In this document: in pieces, positions 7,960 through 16,029 of the stretch
Position numbering within the stretch: position 1 is the first letter of the stretch
How the letters are laid out: every line of letters starts with the position of its first letter
DNA from: Hongsoonwoonella zoysiae
GTDB lineage: Bacteria > Pseudomonadota > Alphaproteobacteria > Rhizobiales > Stappiaceae
Direction of reading: 5' to 3'
Length of the DNA stretch: 64,000 bases
Assembly: GCF_013266695.1 (NCBI RefSeq)
Contig: NZ_JABRXF010000001.1
Coordinates: 1,865,736 to 1,929,735 of the forward strand
Notes under the pieces: generated by a model
Seen by the model: only the letters and a program-made list of their open reading frames with translations
The model's database searches: none
What the model was told of the DNA's origin: nothing
Position numbers and translations under genes: made by a program

Positions 7960-8592
7960 ATGAGCAAAAGAACACGTCTGACCCAGAATCCACATGGCAC
8001 GGGCGAGGCCGGGCACAAGGTTCTGGAGGTTGCGATCGGGCGCGCCGTTCGCAAGCAGCGGCGCCAGCAGGGTCTGACCGTCTCCGAACTTTCGAAGCTC
8101 ACGGATCTTTCGGTCGGCATGCTGTCGAAAATCGAAACGGGCGCGACGTCGCCGTCGCTGACGACGCTGCAAACCCTGTCGAGGGCATTGCGCGTGCCGC
8201 TGACGTCGTTCTTCAGGGGGTTCGAGGAAAAGCGCGAAGTCGTCCACACGCCCGCCGGGCAGGCCGTGGAGGTGGAAAGGGCGGCGACCCGCGCCGGCCA
8301 TCAGTACAACCTCCTGGGCCATATCACGTCGAACGGCAGCGGCATCGTCGTTGAACCCTACATGATCACCCTGACGAAGGAATCCGATGTTTTCCCGAGC
8401 TTCCAGCACGGCGGACTGGAATTGCTCTACATGCTGGAGGGCGAGATCGATTATCGCCACGGTGATTCCGTGTTTCGGCTGAAGCCGGGCGATACGCTGT
8501 TTTTCGAAGCCGATGCTCCGCACGGGCCGGACAAGCACTACAAGCTGCCGGCGCGCTTCCTGTCGATCATCAGCTACCCCACGGCAGATTAG
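7960..8592 (+). CDS. XRE-type regulator with C-terminal cupin domain
   Basis: A 210-residue regulator: helix-turn-helix at about residues 30-80 (LTVSELSKLTDLSVGMLSKI, TTLQTLSRALRVPLTSFF) and a cupin domain at about 130-205 (LELLYMLEGEIDYRHGDSVF, LKPGDTLFFEADAPHGP). The ATG at 7960 follows GGAGAG; an upstream GTG at 7942 is in frame but would include that site. A hairpin GGCCGG/CCGGCC (7918-7923/7936-7941) sits in its leader. Proteins of this build often sit beside class II glutamine amidotransferase/glutamate synthase-like genes and glnT-like genes, as here, and probably regulate mgsABC-gmaS. Ligand unknown. Confidence 0.85.
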   Translation: MSKRTRLTQNPHGTGEAGHKVLEVAIGRAVRKQRRQQGLTVSELSKLTDLSVGMLSKIETGATSPSLTTLQTLSRALRVPLTSFFRGFEEKREVVHTPAGQAVEVERAATRAGHQYNLLGHITSNGSGIVVEPYMITLTKESDVFPSFQHGGLELLYMLEGEIDYRHGDSVFRLKPGDTLFFEADAPHGPDKHYKLPARFLSIISYPTAD

Positions 8593-8771
8593 GTCGTTAT
8601 CCGCATCCGTTTAGCTGCTTTTTGAAATGCTTCTCCCCTTGGCTCCGGCTTTCGGGCGGCCTCAAATCTGCAAGAAAATTATCACCGTAGGAATAATTTA
8701 TTCATATGAGTTGCGTCCGTCGCGAATTGGAGTTACGCTTTCAGCGAAGATTGCTTCCTGGAGCGTATGCC

Positions 8772-9683
8772 ATGTGCGGAATTGTCGGTCTTTTCCTGAA
8801 AGACAGATCCCTTCAACCGGAGCTCGGCAGTCTCCTTTCGGACATGCTGGTGACGATGACCGAGCGCGGGCCCGACAGCGCGGGGATCGCGATATACGGC
8901 GCTGATAGCGGGGCGGAAGGCCGGCTGACTATTCAGGCGGACGATCGCGGTACGGATTTCGACGCCGTTGCGGCAAGGCTCGGCGAAATCGCGCAGGCCC
9001 GCGTTACGGCGCACCGGCGCGACAGCCATGCGGTGCTCGTGTGCCCGCCGGCCGCGGTTGACGCGGTGAGGGAAGCCCTTGAACGAACCTTTCCCGAAAT
9101 CACGTTGATGAGCTTCGGCTCGAATATCGAAATCTACAAGGAAACCGGCCTTCCGAGCGATGTCGTCGACCGTTTCGGAATTCGCTCCATGGGCGGAACC
9201 CATGGTATCGGCCATACGCGCATGGCGACGGAATCCGCGGTCACGACCTGCGGAGCGCATCCGTTCTCCACGGGCGCGGACGAATGCCTGGTGCACAACG
9301 GCTCGCTTTCCAATCACAACCGCCTGCGCTCGGGGCTGGAGCGGGAGGGTATCCGCTTCGCCACGGATAACGACAGCGAAGTGGCGGCGGCCTATCTTTC
9401 GGGCAAGATGCGCGACGGAGCGGATCTGGGCGAGGCTTTGAACGCCGCCCTTTCCGATCTCGATGGCTTTTTCACCTTCGTCGTCGGCACGCGCAGCGGT
9501 TTCGGCGTGGTGCGTGACCCGATCGCCTGCAAGCCGGCGGTCATGGCGGAGAACGATCGATATGTCGCTTTCGGTTCGGAATATCGCGCCCTGGCCGGTC
9601 TGCCGGGCATAGAGGATGCGCGCGTGTGGGAGCCGGAACCCGCCACGGTCTATTTCTGGAGCCATCGCCATGCGGCGGCTTGA
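8772..9683 (+). CDS. mgsA: N-methylglutamate synthase subunit A (class II glutamine amidotransferase)
   Basis: A 303-residue Ntn-type glutamine amidotransferase. MCGIVGLF at the N-terminus gives Cys2, the catalytic nucleophile exposed after Met removal, which fixes the start at 8772 rather than the longer in-frame start at 8706. Further hallmarks are TERGPDSAGIAIYG (about 35-48), GIGHTRMATES, HPFSTG and CLVHNGSLSNHN. In the NMG pathway this subunit works with MgsB and MgsC, which together correspond to the domains of glutamate synthase, to transfer methylamine from gamma-glutamylmethylamide and form N-methylglutamate. A 14-base overlap with mgsB implies coupling. Confidence 0.87.
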   Translation: MCGIVGLFLKDRSLQPELGSLLSDMLVTMTERGPDSAGIAIYGADSGAEGRLTIQADDRGTDFDAVAARLGEIAQARVTAHRRDSHAVLVCPPAAVDAVREALERTFPEITLMSFGSNIEIYKETGLPSDVVDRFGIRSMGGTHGIGHTRMATESAVTTCGAHPFSTGADECLVHNGSLSNHNRLRSGLEREGIRFATDNDSEVAAAYLSGKMRDGADLGEALNAALSDLDGFFTFVVGTRSGFGVVRDPIACKPAVMAENDRYVAFGSEYRALAGLPGIEDARVWEPEPATVYFWSHRHAAA

Positions 9684-10347
9684 CCTTGCCGAAACGCCGC
9701 TGCGCGAGGTGAACGCGGCCCTCCAGGTGCCTGTTTCGGGCGAAACGTCCTGGGAGATCGTCAATCCTCGCGGCGCGCACGCTCTGGCCGTCGGTCTGGA
9801 TGCGCCGATCGACGTCGGCATTCGCGGTTCGGCCGGCTATTACTGCGCGGGCATGAACAAGCAGGCGACGGTGCATGTGCATGGTTCCGTCGGGCCGGGT
9901 GTGGCGGAAAACATGATGTCCGGCACCGTGATCGTCGAAGGCGACGCGAGCCAGTACGCGGGCGCGACGGGCCATGGCGGCCTTCTGGCGATAAAAGGCA
10001 ATGCCTCCTCGCGCTGCGGGGTGTCGATGAAGGGCATCGACATCGTTGTTCACGGCGATATCGGCCACAGCTCCGCCTTCATGGCGCAGACCGGCAACCT
10101 CGTCGTGCTTGGCGACGCCGGGGATGCGCTGGGCGATTCCATTTACGAGGCGCGGCTTTTCGTGCGCGGCAGCGTACGCAGCCTCGGCGCGGACTGCGTG
10201 CAAAAGGAGATGCGGCCGGAACATCTGGAACTGCTCGCCCGCCTTCTCGATCGCGCCGGCGCCGACGCGCGGCCGGAGGAGTTCAAGCGCTACGGTTCGG
10301 CGCGCAGGCTTTACAATTTCGACGTTGACAACGCCACGTCCTACTGA
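9670..10347 (+). CDS. mgsB: N-methylglutamate synthase subunit B (GXGXG domain protein)
   Basis: A 225-residue right-handed beta-helix protein matching the C-terminal GXGXG domain of glutamate synthase: repeats such as VHVHGSVGPGVAENMMSG, VEGDASQYAGATGHGG and IKGNASSRCGVSMKG. It starts inside the end of mgsA (overlap 9670-9683) and ends eight bases before mgsC. It is the structural subunit joining the amidotransferase and FMN subunits. Confidence 0.86.
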   Translation: MRRLDLAETPLREVNAALQVPVSGETSWEIVNPRGAHALAVGLDAPIDVGIRGSAGYYCAGMNKQATVHVHGSVGPGVAENMMSGTVIVEGDASQYAGATGHGGLLAIKGNASSRCGVSMKGIDIVVHGDIGHSSAFMAQTGNLVVLGDAGDALGDSIYEARLFVRGSVRSLGADCVQKEMRPEHLELLARLLDRAGADARPEEFKRYGSARRLYNFDVDNATSY

Positions 10348-10355
10348 GGGTCCTG

Positions 10356-11696
10356 ATGGCCGAAGACACGAAAAACCAACCGCCGCGCACTCCGCCGATT
10401 CAATCGGCGACTTTCACGAACGCGGTGAATGCGGAAATCCGCCGGGCTGCCGCCACGGGCATTTATGACATTCGCGGCGGCGGGGCCAAGCGCGCGGTGC
10501 CGCATTTCGACGATCTTCTCTTCCTGGGCGCGTCGATCTCGCGCTATCCGCTGGAAGGGTACCGGGAACGGTGCGGTACCGATGTCGTTCTCGGCGGCCG
10601 CTTCGCGAAGAAGCCCGTGAAGCTCGATATCCCGGTCACCATCGCGGGCATGAGCTTCGGCGCGCTTTCGGGCCCCGCCAAGGAGGCTCTGGGCAGGGGC
10701 GCGAGCGCCGTCGGCACCTCCACGACGACGGGCGATGGCGGCATGACGGAGGAAGAGCGCGGACATTCGAAGACGCTCGTCTACCAGTATCTGCCGTCGC
10801 GCTATGGCATGAACCCGGATGACCTGCGCCGTGCCGACGCGATTGAGGTCGTGGTCGGGCAGGGGGCGAAGCCCGGCGGCGGGGGCATGCTGCTCGGCCA
10901 AAAGATTTCGGATCGGGTCGCCGAAATGCGCGATCTCCCTCAAGGGGTGGACCAGCGGTCGGCCTGCCGCCATCCGGACTGGACCGGGCCGGACGACCTG
11001 GAAATCAAGATCCTCGAGCTGCGGGAAATCACGGGCTGGGAAAAGCCGATCTACGTGAAGGTCGGCGGCGCGCGGCCTTATTACGATACCGCGCTTGCCG
11101 CCAAGGCGGGTGCAGATGTCGTCGTGCTCGACGGCATGCAGGGCGGCACTGCTGCCACGCAGGACGTCTTCATCGAGCATGTGGGCCTTCCCACGCTTGC
11201 CTGCATTCGTCCCGCCGTCGACGCGCTGCAGGACATGCGCCTTCACCGGAAGGTTCAGCTTGTCGTTTCCGGCGGCATCCGCAATGGCGCGGATGTGGCC
11301 AAGGCGCTCGCGCTCGGCGCCGATGCGGTGTCGATCGGCACGGCGGCGCTGATCGCGCTCGGCGACAACGATCCCCGCTGGGAAGAGGAGTACCGCAAGC
11401 TCGGCACCACCGCCGGCGCCTATGACGACTGGCATGAGGGCCGGGATCCTGCCGGGATCACCACGCAGGATCCGGAGCTTGCAGCTCGCTTCGATCCCGA
11501 GCTCGGCGGCAGGCGGCTTGCCAACTACCTGCGCGTTCTGACGCTGGAGGCGCAGACCATCGCGCGCGCCTGCGGCAAGAGCCACGTGCGCAACCTCGAA
11601 CCGGAGGACCTGTGCGCTCTGACAGTCGAAGCCGCCGCGATGGCGCGGGTTCCGCTTGCCGGAACAAGCTGGGTGCCTGGGCAGACGATGCTTTGA
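10356..11696 (+). CDS. mgsC: N-methylglutamate synthase subunit C (FMN glutamate-synthase-like)
   Basis: A 446-residue protein of the glutamate synthase central/FMN-binding family. Motifs include TIAGMSFGALSGPAKEALG, GQGAKPGGGGMLLGQKIS, YVKVGGARPYYDTALAAKAG, VVLDGMQGGTAATQ and SGGIRNGADVAKALALGAD (phosphate-binding loop of the FMN barrel). It lacks the CxxxxxCxxxxC cluster-binding pattern of classic GltB as far as I can see. With MgsA and MgsB it would form N-methylglutamate from gamma-glutamylmethylamide or methylamine. It ends 35 bases before gmaS. Confidence 0.87.
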   Translation: MAEDTKNQPPRTPPIQSATFTNAVNAEIRRAAATGIYDIRGGGAKRAVPHFDDLLFLGASISRYPLEGYRERCGTDVVLGGRFAKKPVKLDIPVTIAGMSFGALSGPAKEALGRGASAVGTSTTTGDGGMTEEERGHSKTLVYQYLPSRYGMNPDDLRRADAIEVVVGQGAKPGGGGMLLGQKISDRVAEMRDLPQGVDQRSACRHPDWTGPDDLEIKILELREITGWEKPIYVKVGGARPYYDTALAAKAGADVVVLDGMQGGTAATQDVFIEHVGLPTLACIRPAVDALQDMRLHRKVQLVVSGGIRNGADVAKALALGADAVSIGTAALIALGDNDPRWEEEYRKLGTTAGAYDDWHEGRDPAGITTQDPELAARFDPELGGRRLANYLRVLTLEAQTIARACGKSHVRNLEPEDLCALTVEAAAMARVPLAGTSWVPGQTML

Positions 11697-11731
11697 AGGC
11701 GCATTGAAGAAATAACCGAGGAGGGGACAGG

Positions 11732-13039
11732 ATGAACGAGCAACTGTCCGATTTTGCGAAAGAAAGAGGCGTTGAGTATTTCCTGATTTCCTATACCGAT
11801 CTGTTCGGTGCGCAGCGGGCGAAGCTCGTCCCCGCCGCCGCGATCGACGACATACAGGAAGGCGGTGCCGGTTTCGCCGGTTTCGCGAGCTGGCTCGATA
11901 TGACGCCCGCCGATCCGGATCTCCTGGCGATGCCGGATTCAGCCTCCGCGATACAGCTTCCGTGGAAGCCGGAGGTTGCCTGGGTCGCGGCCGATTGCAC
12001 GATGAACGAAAGGCTCGTCGAACAGGCCCCGCGCAACGTGCTCAAGGCTCTTGTCGCGCGTGCGGGTGAACGCGGCATGCGCGTCAAGACCGGGGTCGAG
12101 CCGGAGTTCTTTCTTCTGAGCGCCGATGGCAGCGAGATTTCGGACAGCCACGATACGGCGGAAAAGCCCTGTTACGACCAGCAGGCGCTGATGCGCCGCT
12201 ACGACGTAATCGCGCAGATCTGCACCTATATGCAGGATCTCGGCTGGAAGCCCTATCAGAACGACCATGAGGACGCGAACGGCCAGTTCGAGATGAACTG
12301 GGAATTCGACGACGCCCTGGCGACCGCCGACAAGCATTCCTTCTTCAAGTTCATGGTCAAGTCCGTCGCCGAGATGCACGGCCTGCGGGCAACCTTCATG
12401 CCCAAGCCGATCGCAGGGCTTACCGGCAGCGGCTGCCATGCGCACATCTCCGTGTGGGACGGTGCGGGTGAGGTCAATCGCTTCGCCTCCCGTGAGGATG
12501 AACTCGGCCTTTCCGAAGAGGGGCGTCACTTCCTGGGCGGTATCGTCCGGCATGCGACCGCCTATACGGCCATCACCAACCCGACAGTGAATTCCTACAA
12601 GCGCATCAACGCGCCGCGTACGGCATCCGGCGCCACTTGGGCGCCCAACAGCGTCACCTGGTCGGGCAACAATCGCACGCACATGGTGCGCGTACCGGGC
12701 CCCGGGCGGATCGAGCTTCGCCTGGCCGACGGCGCGGCCAATCCCTACCTGCTTCAGGCGGTCATCATCGCCGCCGGTCTGGACGGGATCGACACCAGGG
12801 CCGATCCGGGCAAGCGTCAAGACATCAACATGTATACCGAGGGTCATCTGGTCGAGGATGCGCCGCGTCTGCCGCTGAACCTTCTCGACGCCCTGCGCGA
12901 GCTGGATCGCAATGGCGCGCTGAAAGCCGCTCTGGGCGAGGAGTTCTGCGAGGCCTACCTGAAGCTGAAGAAGGACGAGTGGAACGCCTTCGTCTCCCAC
13001 TTCTCCCGGTGGGAAAAGGAAAACGCCATCGATATCTGA
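11732..13039 (+). CDS. gmaS: Gamma-glutamylmethylamide synthetase (glutamine synthetase-like)
   Basis: A 435-residue glutamine synthetase-fold enzyme. Visible motifs: GVEPEFFLLS (metal-binding Glu), NDHEDANGQFEMNW, the ATP-site segment KPIAGLTGSGCHAHIS, and NSYKRINAPRTASGATWAPN followed by RVPGPGRIELRLADG. It resembles the GlnT/GlnA-III-like branch that includes GmaS. It would ligate methylamine to glutamate with ATP, making gamma-glutamylmethylamide, the first step of the NMG pathway. GAGGAGGGGACAG precedes the ATG. It closes the mgsABC-gmaS operon and a terminator follows. Confidence 0.87.
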   Translation: MNEQLSDFAKERGVEYFLISYTDLFGAQRAKLVPAAAIDDIQEGGAGFAGFASWLDMTPADPDLLAMPDSASAIQLPWKPEVAWVAADCTMNERLVEQAPRNVLKALVARAGERGMRVKTGVEPEFFLLSADGSEISDSHDTAEKPCYDQQALMRRYDVIAQICTYMQDLGWKPYQNDHEDANGQFEMNWEFDDALATADKHSFFKFMVKSVAEMHGLRATFMPKPIAGLTGSGCHAHISVWDGAGEVNRFASREDELGLSEEGRHFLGGIVRHATAYTAITNPTVNSYKRINAPRTASGATWAPNSVTWSGNNRTHMVRVPGPGRIELRLADGAANPYLLQAVIIAAGLDGIDTRADPGKRQDINMYTEGHLVEDAPRLPLNLLDALRELDRNGALKAALGEEFCEAYLKLKKDEWNAFVSHFSRWEKENAIDI

Positions 13040-13108
13040 CCGTCGGGGGGCCGGCCTCAGACGTTCTCCCTACCGCGGCAGCCCCACCCTCCATGCCGCG
13101 GGACTTGC

Positions 13109-13135
13109 AAGGGCGGCCTCTGGTCGCCCTTTTTT
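13109..13135 (+). terminator. Rho-independent terminator after gmaS
   Basis: Inverted repeat AAGGGCG (13109-13115) and CGCCCTT (13125-13131), extended inward by three pairs, followed by a run of T. Confidence 0.8.
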
Positions 13136-13236
13136 CCTTGGTGCGTGACGTTTGAACGCCGTTCCCGAGGCTCTGGCCATTGTGTTGCCTGTCAGGCTAT
13201 AGTCCATTCACATGCATGGAATGATGGTCGGGTGCG

Positions 13237-13767
13237 ATGACGGACATGGGGCGGATGAGCGGGCCGAAACTGAAGTCCGGCGGCGCTGCGGCGCATGAGG
13301 CGGACGTCGGCAGCCAGCCGGCGACGCTCGGCGAAATCGGGCTGGACCGTTTCGCGCCTTATCTCATGAATCGGGTGATGGGCCGCTGGAATGCCGATAT
13401 CCAGAAGGCGCTGCGTGAATTCGGGCTGACGACCGCGCAGATGCGAGCGCTTGCCGTGCTTTCGGTCATTCCGGGCCTCACGATCATGGAGTTGTCCGTC
13501 TATACGGTCACCGAGCAGTCGACCATGAGCCGCACGCTCGACGGTCTGGAATCTCAAGGCTTCGTACGGCGCGTTGCGCGTGCCGACGACGCCCGCGCGC
13601 GGGAGATTTTCCTGACCGACGCGGGGGCCGCAGCCTTCGCTCGTGTCTGGCCGTTGATGCGCGATGCTTACGAGAAAATGCTTGCCGGCATCGGCGAGGA
13701 AGAGCGCGAGGCGTTTTTGGGCACCTTGCGCAGGATCGTCCGCAACGTCCGGCGGCATAATCTTTGA
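13237..13767 (+). CDS. MarR-family transcriptional regulator
   Basis: A 176-residue winged-helix regulator. The DNA-binding core reads LRALAVLS/ITIMELSVYTVTEQSTMSRT (recognition helix) then the wing with DARAREIFLTDAG. N- and C-terminal helices for dimerisation surround it. It lies 100 bases upstream of iorA in the same direction and is the probable controller of the following six genes. An ATGCAT core occurs both upstream of this gene (13212-13217) and in front of iorA (13818-13823), a candidate shared operator. Confidence 0.88.
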   Translation: MTDMGRMSGPKLKSGGAAAHEADVGSQPATLGEIGLDRFAPYLMNRVMGRWNADIQKALREFGLTTAQMRALAVLSVIPGLTIMELSVYTVTEQSTMSRTLDGLESQGFVRRVARADDARAREIFLTDAGAAAFARVWPLMRDAYEKMLAGIGEEEREAFLGTLRRIVRNVRRHNL

Positions 13768-13786
13768 CGGGGCTTGATTATCGCGA

Positions 13787-13825
13787 TTGACCGTACGGTT
13801 GGTTTAAGCTTAAATATATGCATAT
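13787..13825 (+). promoter_or_regulatory. iorA promoter with three stacked palindromes
   Basis: A -35-like TTGACC (13787-13792) and -10-like TTAAAT (13810-13815) are separated by 17 bases. Three perfect palindromes overlay them: ACCGTACGGT (13790-13799), TTTAAGCTTAAA (13803-13814) and ATATGCATAT (13816-13825). A MarR dimer binding any of these would block the promoter. Confidence 0.5.
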
Positions 13826-13869
13826 GGATATAATCGAGCCTTGGCTCCAATTGACGTGAGGAGAGGCAA

Positions 13870-16029
13870 TTGGCCGAACGGTCCTTCGCGAGGGAAGTGG
13901 AGCAATTGCGCGTCGGCGCCGGCGAGGAGTTCCACGGCGAAGGCATCCTCGCGATCACAAAGGCGCTGCTCCAATGCGGCGTCGGTTACGTCGGCGGCTA
14001 CCAGGGCGCGCCGATCTCGCATCTGATGGATGTGTTGGCGGACGCAGAGGAACTCCTCGGCGAATATGGCGTTCGCTTCGAGGCGAGCGCTTCGGAAGCG
14101 ACCGCCGCTGCAACCCTTGCCGCTTCCGTGCATTACCCGATCCGGGGCGCCGTTACCTTCAAGTCGACGGTCGGCCTGAACGTCGCCTCCGATGCGCTAG
14201 CCAATCTCGCCTCCGGCGGGGTGACGGGCGGCGCCCTTCTCATCATCGGCGAGGATTACGGCGAAGGCTCCTCCATCATGCAGGAGCGCAGTCATGCCTT
14301 CGCCATGAAGTCGCAGGTCTGGCTTTTGGACCCGCGCCCCAATCTCCCGTCCATCGTCAAGGCGGTGGAGGATGGGTTTGCGCTCAGCGAAGCGTCCAAC
14401 ACGCCGGTCATGCTCCAGGTGCGCATTCGTGCGTGCCATGTCACCGGTTCCTTCATTGCGAAGGACAACCAGCGCCCGCCGATGACGGTGGCGGAAGCGC
14501 AGAATGCGCCCCGGCGCGACACGCAGCGCGTCGTCCTCCCGCCCGCGTCTTACCAGCATGAGCAGGAAAAGATCGCGAAGCGCTGGCCGGCGGCGGAAGC
14601 CTTCATCCGCGAGCACGGGCTGAACGAACGTTTCGGGCCCGATGAGGCGCCCGTCGGCATCGTCCTTCAGGGCGGCATGTACAACGGCGTCATTCGCGCA
14701 CTGCAACGCCTCGGCCTGGCCGATATCCATGGGCAGACCAGCGTTCCCCTTTATGTGCTCAACGTCACCTATCCGCTGATCGAGAGCGAGTTCCTTGAAT
14801 TCTGCGAGGGCAAGCGTTCGGTTCTCGTCGTGGAAGAAGGCCAGCCGGATCATATCGCGCAAAGCTTCGGCGCGATGCTCCACAAGGCCGGCTCGGATGT
14901 GAAGCTTACGGGCAAGGATTACCTGCCGATGGCGGGCGAATATACCGGCCGCGTCATGCTGGAGGGGATTGGCAAGTTCCTGCGCGCCCACGGGGCCGAA
15001 CTTCTTCCCGATGCCGCGCGTGCGCCCAACGAGCCGCAACCGTCAAAGCCGGACGCGCGGGATCTTTCAGGCGTCGTGCCGCCGCGCCCGCCGGGCTTTT
15101 GCACGGGCTGTCCCGAACGGCCGATCTTCGCTGCCACCAAGCTTGTCGAGCAGGAACTGGGCTCCCATCATATCGCGGGCGACATCGGCTGCCATCTCTT
15201 TGCCTCGCTGCCGCCGTTCGAGATCGGTTCGTCGACCATGGGTTACGGTCTCGGTCCGGCCTCCGCTTCCGCCTTCAACGCGCCGGGCGCGAAACGCACG
15301 ATCTCCTTCATCGGCGACGGCGGCTTCTGGCACAACGGCTTGAATTCCTCCATCGGCAACGCGGTCTACAACAAGGCCGATGGCGTCATCGTCATAGTTG
15401 ACAACAATTATTCGGCCGCCACCGGCGGACAGGACATCCTGTCGACGCGCGCGCCGAACGCAAGCCGCTCTACGGGCCATTCCATCGTCGATGCGGTAAA
15501 GGGGCTTGGCGTTCAATGGGTGCGCCATATCGACCGCACCTATGACGTGCCGAAAATGCGCGACACATTGCGCGAGGCGCTGACGACCGACGTTACGGGT
15601 CCGAAAGTCATCGTCGCCTCGTCGGAATGCATGTTGAACCGGCAGCGGCGCGAAAAGCCGCTTGAGACGAAGGCGATCAGGTCGGGCGCACGTGTCGTCA
15701 AGCCGCGCTTCGGCGTGGATGAGGACGTATGCACTGGCGATCATGCCTGCATGCGGCTTTCCGGCTGCCCCTCGCTCACGGTGAAGCATCTCGACGATCC
15801 GCTGAGGGACGATCCTGTCGCCCATATCGACGAAAGCTGCGTGGGCTGCGGCAATTGCGGCGAGGTGGCGGATGCCGCCGTGCTCTGCCCCTCTTTCTAC
15901 CGTGCCGATGTCGTTCACAACCCGCGCCCGTTCGAGCGTTGGCTGTCGCGCGTTCGTGCGCGCCTCATCGCCCGGCTTCAGGCGCGCCGGGCAAAGCGCC
16001 GCCTCATGTTTGATGAGGTGTCGGCATGA
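13870..16029 (+). CDS. iorA: Indolepyruvate:ferredoxin oxidoreductase, alpha-type subunit (TPP and Fe-S)
   Basis: A 719-residue 2-oxoacid:ferredoxin oxidoreductase subunit. The N-terminal pyrimidine-binding half (GGYQGAPISHLMDVL; FKSTVGLNVASDALANL) is followed by the TPP-pyrophosphate motif FIGDGGFWHNGLNSSIGN...DNNYSAATGG (about residues 475-520). The C-terminal part has iron-sulfur cysteines: CTGDHACMRLSGC and CVGCGNC with a further C nine residues later. It would oxidatively decarboxylate an aryl-pyruvate to an aryl-acetyl-CoA. The start is TTG at 13870, chosen for GAGGAGAGG just upstream. The stop overlaps iorB (ATGA). Confidence 0.85.
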   Translation: MAERSFAREVEQLRVGAGEEFHGEGILAITKALLQCGVGYVGGYQGAPISHLMDVLADAEELLGEYGVRFEASASEATAAATLAASVHYPIRGAVTFKSTVGLNVASDALANLASGGVTGGALLIIGEDYGEGSSIMQERSHAFAMKSQVWLLDPRPNLPSIVKAVEDGFALSEASNTPVMLQVRIRACHVTGSFIAKDNQRPPMTVAEAQNAPRRDTQRVVLPPASYQHEQEKIAKRWPAAEAFIREHGLNERFGPDEAPVGIVLQGGMYNGVIRALQRLGLADIHGQTSVPLYVLNVTYPLIESEFLEFCEGKRSVLVVEEGQPDHIAQSFGAMLHKAGSDVKLTGKDYLPMAGEYTGRVMLEGIGKFLRAHGAELLPDAARAPNEPQPSKPDARDLSGVVPPRPPGFCTGCPERPIFAATKLVEQELGSHHIAGDIGCHLFASLPPFEIGSSTMGYGLGPASASAFNAPGAKRTISFIGDGGFWHNGLNSSIGNAVYNKADGVIVIVDNNYSAATGGQDILSTRAPNASRSTGHSIVDAVKGLGVQWVRHIDRTYDVPKMRDTLREALTTDVTGPKVIVASSECMLNRQRREKPLETKAIRSGARVVKPRFGVDEDVCTGDHACMRLSGCPSLTVKHLDDPLRDDPVAHIDESCVGCGNCGEVADAAVLCPSFYRADVVHNPRPFERWLSRVRARLIARLQARRAKRRLMFDEVSA

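Noticed and set aside
8593-8771. Sigma-54 promoter before mgsA (TTGGCTCCGGCTTTCG)
   Set aside because: Lacks the GG-N10-GC spacing and conserved TGC; likely chance.
8706-8771. Longer N-terminus for mgsA
   Set aside because: Would bury the catalytic Cys2; the MCGIVG start at 8772 is required by the family mechanism.
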